From contig JAQFVV010012418.1 of assembly GCA_028023455.1 (NCBI GenBank), positions 6,877,244 through 6,941,243 on the forward strand: a DNA stretch of 64,000 nucleotides, in the 5' to 3' direction. Below are positions 59,283-64,000 of the stretch, in pieces. Under the pieces are notes generated by a model. That model worked only from the letters and a program-made list of their open reading frames with translations. It had not been told where the DNA came from and ran no database searches. The DNA comes from Epiperipatus broadwayi. Its lineage: Eukaryota; Onychophora; Udeonychophora; Euonychophora; Peripatidae. The translations under genes were made by a program, and so were the position numbers. The first letter of the stretch is position 1, and each line of letters opens with the position of its first letter.

Positions 59283-60218
59283 CTTCTCTTAGCATGTCGA
59301 AACCTTAGAGGGCATACTTTTTATGTAATCAAACACAAATATAATGTTACCGGGTCTTTTTTTGATTTTCAACTTTAACATTATTTTCTAAAATGGAATA
59401 ATTACGTTTTGAAATTATATTATACATTTTAGCGCCTTGCGACATTTTGCAAACTATTTTTAAACAATTTACAAAACGGTATTATTTTGTAAAGAACATT
59501 ATTTTCGAAAATACAAGAATTACAATTTTCTAAATTACATCCCACAAGTCAGCGCATAGTGCTGGAATGTGCGGGGGGACGGGGACAATGGTCTTGCTGG
59601 TCCGAAGGATCGGCCAAAAGATGCAGTATTCTGAATCAAACCAAGATTATGATTTGCAAAACAATGTGCATTCTCTGACATTTTATTTGTCTCATATCTG
59701 TTCTTAATCTGACCAAAAGATGCAGTATTCTGATCAAACCAAGCTTACGAATTTCAAAACAACGTGCAACCTCAGCCATTTCATTTGACTTGTAGCTGTT
59801 GTAGTGCAAACATGTCTTTTCATGTGACTTGTGTGAAATGGTGCTTGGCCTGACTCTTTTGCAATTGTTTTCACATTACGTGATGTGTAGGGAAGCATGG
59901 AGATGGGCTTACAATTATTAGTATGTACTAGTACGTCAGTTAGGATGTAAGATCACTATTATGAAGGCATATTATAACAGTTATGGCCAGTTGAATTCCA
60001 AACACCCTCACGATATATGGTAGCAATTTGTTAAGTGTGTGCATTTGCATAGTGTCATGAAGCACATAAGCGGGCCGTAATATTGGTGTGCGACATCATC
60101 TAAGCCTGCAACGGCTAATATGAACAGAAGCACAGAAATATTGGGCTGCATAAACAGCATATTTCTGTGTGTTTGCATAGAAAATACGCCCTCTCGTGAT
60201 TTCAACATGCTAAGAAAA
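59283..60218. mobile_element. DNA-transposon-like element with long TIRs, in the intron
   Basis: The left end (59283-59330: CTTAGCATGTCGAAACC, then AGAGGGCATACTTTTTATG) is an inverted imperfect copy of the right end (60170-60218), whose complement reads CTTAGCATGTTGAAATC, then AGAGGGCGTATTTTCTATG. The TIRs are about 45 bp. The 0.9-kb interior is clearly less AT-rich than the surroundings and includes an internal 99-bp tandem duplication. The 66-codon minus-strand open frame at 60008-60208 overlaps the right TIR and has no transposase motif. A possible GTAAC duplication flanks it but is not symmetric. It is most likely a non-autonomous DNA transposon of undetermined superfamily. Confidence 0.55.
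59612..59809. repeat. Tandem duplication of 99 bp inside the TIR element
   Basis: Unit 1 starts at 59612 (GGCCAAAAGATGCAGTATTC) and unit 2 at 59711 (GACCAAAAGATGCAGTATTC). Both continue with TGA(A)TCAAACCAAG and AAAACAA-GTGCA. Divergence is roughly a fifth of positions by eye. Confidence 0.75.
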
Positions 60219-61250
60219 AACTACCGTAACTTTTTATCCAAGCATATGGTTCCAATCATATGAAATAGCTTTCTTTTTTTTAAAATAATACATATATAGT
60301 TGATTTTTCATGTGTTGGCAATATACTTTCTTTAAAGCTGATGTTTTCTTAAGTTATAAAAATATTATGCTTTTTTCTTATTTTTTGCTCTTCATTCTCA
60401 ACATTTTACTGAGAAATATGAAAAAATATCCCCCCTCCACTCCCCAATAATTTTATTATAACAGCATTCAATTTATTCATTTCATATTTTGGTTTGTTTT
60501 AAAAATTTCTTAGCAACCTCTGATTATACTGATATCATTCCTCCTTAATAATAAGAATACTTTCTTTTTTTCCTGACAGATTTTACAATTGATCTGTTTA
60601 ATGCATGAATGGGAACCAGCGTGGTATTTTATAAATCCCATAAAATTCCAATAGAGTTTATTCTTGAGATGTGGGAACATTTTACCAATTTTTAAAATGA
60701 CCTCTTTTACATAAAGTAGGATGGTTTTAATTCTTTAATAATCAAACTTTTTTTTTCATTACATAAAAGAGCCATGCTAATAATATTGTACATGTAGCTG
60801 CTGCAAATCCTTTTTGCCAGTATGTAAAGGAATACCTTGAAAAATATCCATCTATCAATTTTTGTGATTTTAATTGAACACAGTTTATTAAATACATTAT
60901 TTTATTGCTTTAAATTACCAGATCTATAAACAAACATCAAATTTAATTATGGAATCATCAATTTCTCTGCTGTGGCCTCTGGTTTTATGAAATATTTAGT
61001 AAGATATCAATATTAAATCCAATAAACTAAAAAACTCATGATTTATATTTTTATGACTTTCTTAAAATTCTTCAACATGTTCTACATCAAATTCTGTGCA
61101 GAAATAGAAAACAAAAATAATCTATTTTTAGAAGTATTAATTAAAAAAAAATTAAAATAGCTCATTATTATAAGCAAAATACAGAAAACATACATGTAAA
61201 AAAAGATCTACATTTTTTGTTTTCATCATTGTAAAGCTTAATTATTTTCC
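60219..61250. other. AT-rich intron DNA, nothing recognised
   Basis: A C-rich patch (60431-60446) lies among AT-rich sequence. No exon of the integrin gene was found. Confidence 0.5.
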
Positions 61251-61932
61251 TTAATAAGAATTAAGCTAATAATATTATTAGCACATGCGCTTTGTAAATG
61301 TCACTATATAAATGAATACTCCCACTTTTTCAAACACAAGATAAAATCTTTGGGAAAAGATAGAATGAATCCATCTATCTTTTTGACCCAAACATATATG
61401 TATGGGCAAATCTTAAGTGTTTGAAAATGAGAGCGTGAAGTTGTTAATTGATCACTTTAAATTACTTTTTTTTATTACATGAATGAATGACGCTTGTGAA
61501 ATTTCTAGAATTTATGATACGTCATTCTTATTAAATTAAACATATGTAAACAAGACATTTATTTTATATAGCGCGATGTTTTATAAACTGTAATACAAAT
61601 AAGCCAATAAGCTAATGCACATGCGCTCTGTAGATGTCACTATATAAATCAAACACAAGGTAAAGTCTAAAAAAAAGTAATTTAAAGTGATCAATTAACA
61701 ACTTCACGCTCTCATTTTCAAACACTTAAGATTTGCCCATACATATACCTTTGGGTGGAAAAGATAGATGGATTCATTCTATCTTTTCACAAAGACTTTA
61801 TCTTGTGTTCGAAAAAGTGGGAGTATTAATTTATATAGTCACATCTACAAAGCACATGTGCATTAGCTTATTTGTATTACAGTTTATAAAACATCGCGCT
61901 ATATAAAATAAATGTCTTGTTTAATAAGAATT
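61251..61932. mobile_element. Foldback element of two opposed halves with shared end motif
   Basis: The 12-mer TTAATAAGAATT occurs exactly at 61251-61262 and 61921-61932, and an inverted 11-bp version lies near 61523-61533 between the halves. The left half (61263-61470) and the segment 61675-61860 are inverted copies, sharing GAAAATGAGAGCGTGAAGTTG and its complement and CACTTTTTC-AACACAAGATAAA. The right half itself has TIRs of about 90 bp (61553-61650 against 61827-61917; ATAGCGCGATGTTTTATAAA and its complement). The outer 12-mer could be a target-site duplication. There is no coding capacity; if transcribed within the integrin intron it would form a hairpin of about 200 bp. Confidence 0.65.
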
Positions 61933-62356
61933 TTAAACTAGGAAAAAAAAATTTTTGATGTTAGTCACATCTATAGTAAGATTACTAATATCAAATAAAT
62001 ATTCTTTGGCAATGGTTATAGTTAAAATTTTGTCAAAACGACTACTTTATTTAATGAAAAAAATGAATTAGTAATTAATCCTGTTTTATATAAAAGAAGT
62101 AACTAACAAAATTGTTAATGTTTCCTTTAAAAGTAATATTCATTGTTTACATTATATTTTTAGAAAAAGAATGAAATATTCTCTATGCTCCAAATTTCAT
62201 GGTGTCTAAACAATACCATGTATTGAGCTATTGCTATTCATACAATAGACAGAGTTAAAATAAGTATCAGAAAAGGAAAACAATCTTTTTGTTGGGAGAA
62301 AATTAACTGTTCATTTAAATAATTATTAATAAAAAATAACAAATGAACAATGTAAA
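61933..62356. other. AT-rich intron DNA, nothing recognised
   Basis: No element or exon could be supported in this stretch. Confidence 0.45.
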
Positions 62357-63830
62357 ATGAAAAAACTAAATGCTTTCAGAAAAAAAAAACTATTGCAGAA
62401 AATATCTTTTCATATCTTTCAATTAACAGATTCTGAAAAATGGTATCACAATCCTACTAAATTTAGCAATGAGATTTTCTTATATTATGACAATGATATT
62501 TTGAACAAATGGGAAGTAGTATTTCGATCATCTCTGAATAATGATATAAGAATTGAGATGACAACTTTTAGTGATATACTCATTTTACCTATTCATTTAA
62601 ATTTGGACAAAGATATCAAGCTTAATAAAGTAAAAAAACAATTCTTTGTAATGTTAAAAATGAAAAAGCTGCAGATCCTGATGACATATCTGGAGAAGTT
62701 TTAAACTATGATTATGATTGATATGTTAGTTTCAAAAATATTAAAATTTTATTGAAATATATGGATTCATGAAGTTGTACCATCCAATGAAGGATGCTTT
62801 TATTGTTCCAATTTTTAGAAACAAAAATTAATAGACAAAACTACAGTAATTATCATAGAACATCATTAATATCCAGTAGAGAAAAGATATTTTCAAGGGT
62901 TTTAGAGAATCAAGACACATTACAGATGTTTTTGTTGCCAGGCAAATGAAAAAAAACTATCAAGAACAAAGGAATAATTTATATATAGCTTTTATTAATT
63001 TAATCATGGCATTTCATTCAGTTAATAGGACAAATGTATGGCATTGTTTGAAATTAGTTGGTTGACTACCAAAATTCATTCATATTATCAGCTTCTACTG
63101 ATAGAATGAAGAAAGTTTTATTACTACAGGTGGAAAATTTAATATATTTGAAATAAAAATTCATATTAAAGAAGGATGTGTACTTGGTTTCAACATTATT
63201 TTCAACTTTTATGACAGTGGTTTTTGTAATTATTTTTAAGCATGTTAATAAAACAGGGATCAAAATATGATACAGGTTTGATGGTAGAATTTTTAATTTG
63301 TATTGATTAAAACAAAAACTTCAATCTTTTGGATTCTAGATTTACAGTATGCCGATGTTTGGTTACTTTTAACAGTTCAAAAGATAATTTACAAAATGTA
63401 ATTAACATTTTGAACGCAATATACAAAGATTTTGATTTATTAATTAATATTCAAAAAACTCGAGTACCTTAACAGCAAGAAACAGAAGAAAAATTCTCAG
63501 CAACTTTTAGAAAAGTTGGATATCGACTTGAAAAAGTAAATCAGTTTAAATAAAAATATTTTGGTAGTTTCATAATTTATTGTGACTAAATTTAAATTAC
63601 TAAAAATTTAATTCACATCCCTCTAGCATTGAATTATACTCAAAGGGAAAAAAAAAATACTAGTGAAGAAATGTTCCATAAATAAAAGATGTATTCAGTA
63701 AATGAATATTCATATCCTAACCTGCATTTGATCAGTCCGGTAAAAATAATTTTATAGCAAACAAAAATTCAAGAAAATCAAATAGAAAAACAAGAAATCC
63801 TGAACGTAGTAACATGAACATACATTTTTA
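62357..63830 (+). mobile_element. Decayed LINE (family B), RT region, antisense in intron
   Basis: The first open part (62357-62704, 115 codons) includes DILNKWEVVFRSSLNND (residues 47-63) and LPIHLNLDKDIKLNKVKK, matching the block before the RT in this family. Shifted frames follow with HEVVPSNEGCFYCSNF near 62775, then NYHRTSLISS, LYIAFINLIMAFHSVN near 62980-63030 (motif A aspartates lost), EDGCVLGFNIIFNFYDS near 63170 (motif B region), YAD followed by V at 63348-63359 where YADD is expected, and LINIQKTRV near 63440. A last block, EKQEILNV, is near 63795. The orientation is opposite to the integrin gene, as is common for LINEs tolerated in introns. Motif C is mutated and all frames are broken. 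Confidence 0.7.
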
Positions 63831-64000
63831 TAAATCCTTGATTCAAAAATAATATAGTAAGTTTATCAGAAAACTGTTGTAAATATATAATAAAAATAAT
63901 AAACCGCCATTAATAAACAATTATAGTTAATTTTAACCCCAAGAAAAAAAGGAGAGAGAAAGAAAAAAACTTATCTAGAAATGAGTTTTGCAATGACTAT

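Noticed and set aside
1-64000. CRISPR arrays, bacterial operons, viral or toxin genes
   Set aside because: No regularly spaced repeats, ribosome-binding sites or such coding sequences were seen; the context is animal nuclear DNA.

Overview
The window is strongly A+T-rich (roughly three quarters by eye) intergenic and intronic DNA from an invertebrate animal. The evidence is one short conserved exon, the C-terminal tail of an integrin beta subunit on the minus strand at 58440-58508, set among decayed metazoan retroelements. The mix of RTE-like LINEs, a second LINE family, Penelope-like elements (PLEs) and a repeated uncharacterised protein family fits an AT-rich protostome such as a chelicerate or mollusc. 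I cannot fix the taxon. There are no bacterial-style operons, CRISPR arrays or intact long ORFs.

Layout. 1-6.2 kb: SINE-like fragments, a degenerate tRNA-Gly(UCC), and a minus-strand LINE relic (family B). 11-15.6 kb: a 3' fragment of LINE family A (RTE-like) and a second family B relic. 19.2 kb: an exon-like segment of an unknown gene. 19.3-22.1 kb: a long minus-strand family A relic. 23.7-24.5 kb: a frameshifted pseudogene of a conserved invertebrate protein family. 28.8-29.05 kb: a less AT-rich island open on both strands. 31-42.9 kb is a repeat-dense core: a foldback element, a minus-strand PLE, a SINE-like repeat in 462-bp tandem spacing, the best preserved family A LINE, a PLE bounded by inverted terminal repeats, a PLE endonuclease fragment, and a 1-kb multi-arm palindrome. 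45.9-49.4 kb: a MITE, then a family A LINE split by a PLE inserted as two inverted copies with about 19-bp target-site duplications. 52.4 kb: an unrecognised decayed coding stretch. 56.6-57.5 kb: two MITE-like elements, one hAT-like with a 7/8 matching 8-bp duplication. 58.4-64 kb: last integrin exon and its long last intron, which holds two inverted-repeat elements and a third family B LINE.

The only confident host coding sequence is the integrin exon. The most interesting structure is the 3' part of one PLE family, where a tRNA-like domain with Pol III A- and B-box matches is followed by a hammerhead-ribozyme-like core. It is seen three times (40.1-40.24 kb and both arms of the 46.7-48.0 kb pair). 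All retroelement reading frames are broken, and the reverse transcriptase active-site aspartates that can be located are mutated, so the elements look dead. The density of inverted repeats predicts long double-stranded RNA wherever this region is transcribed.
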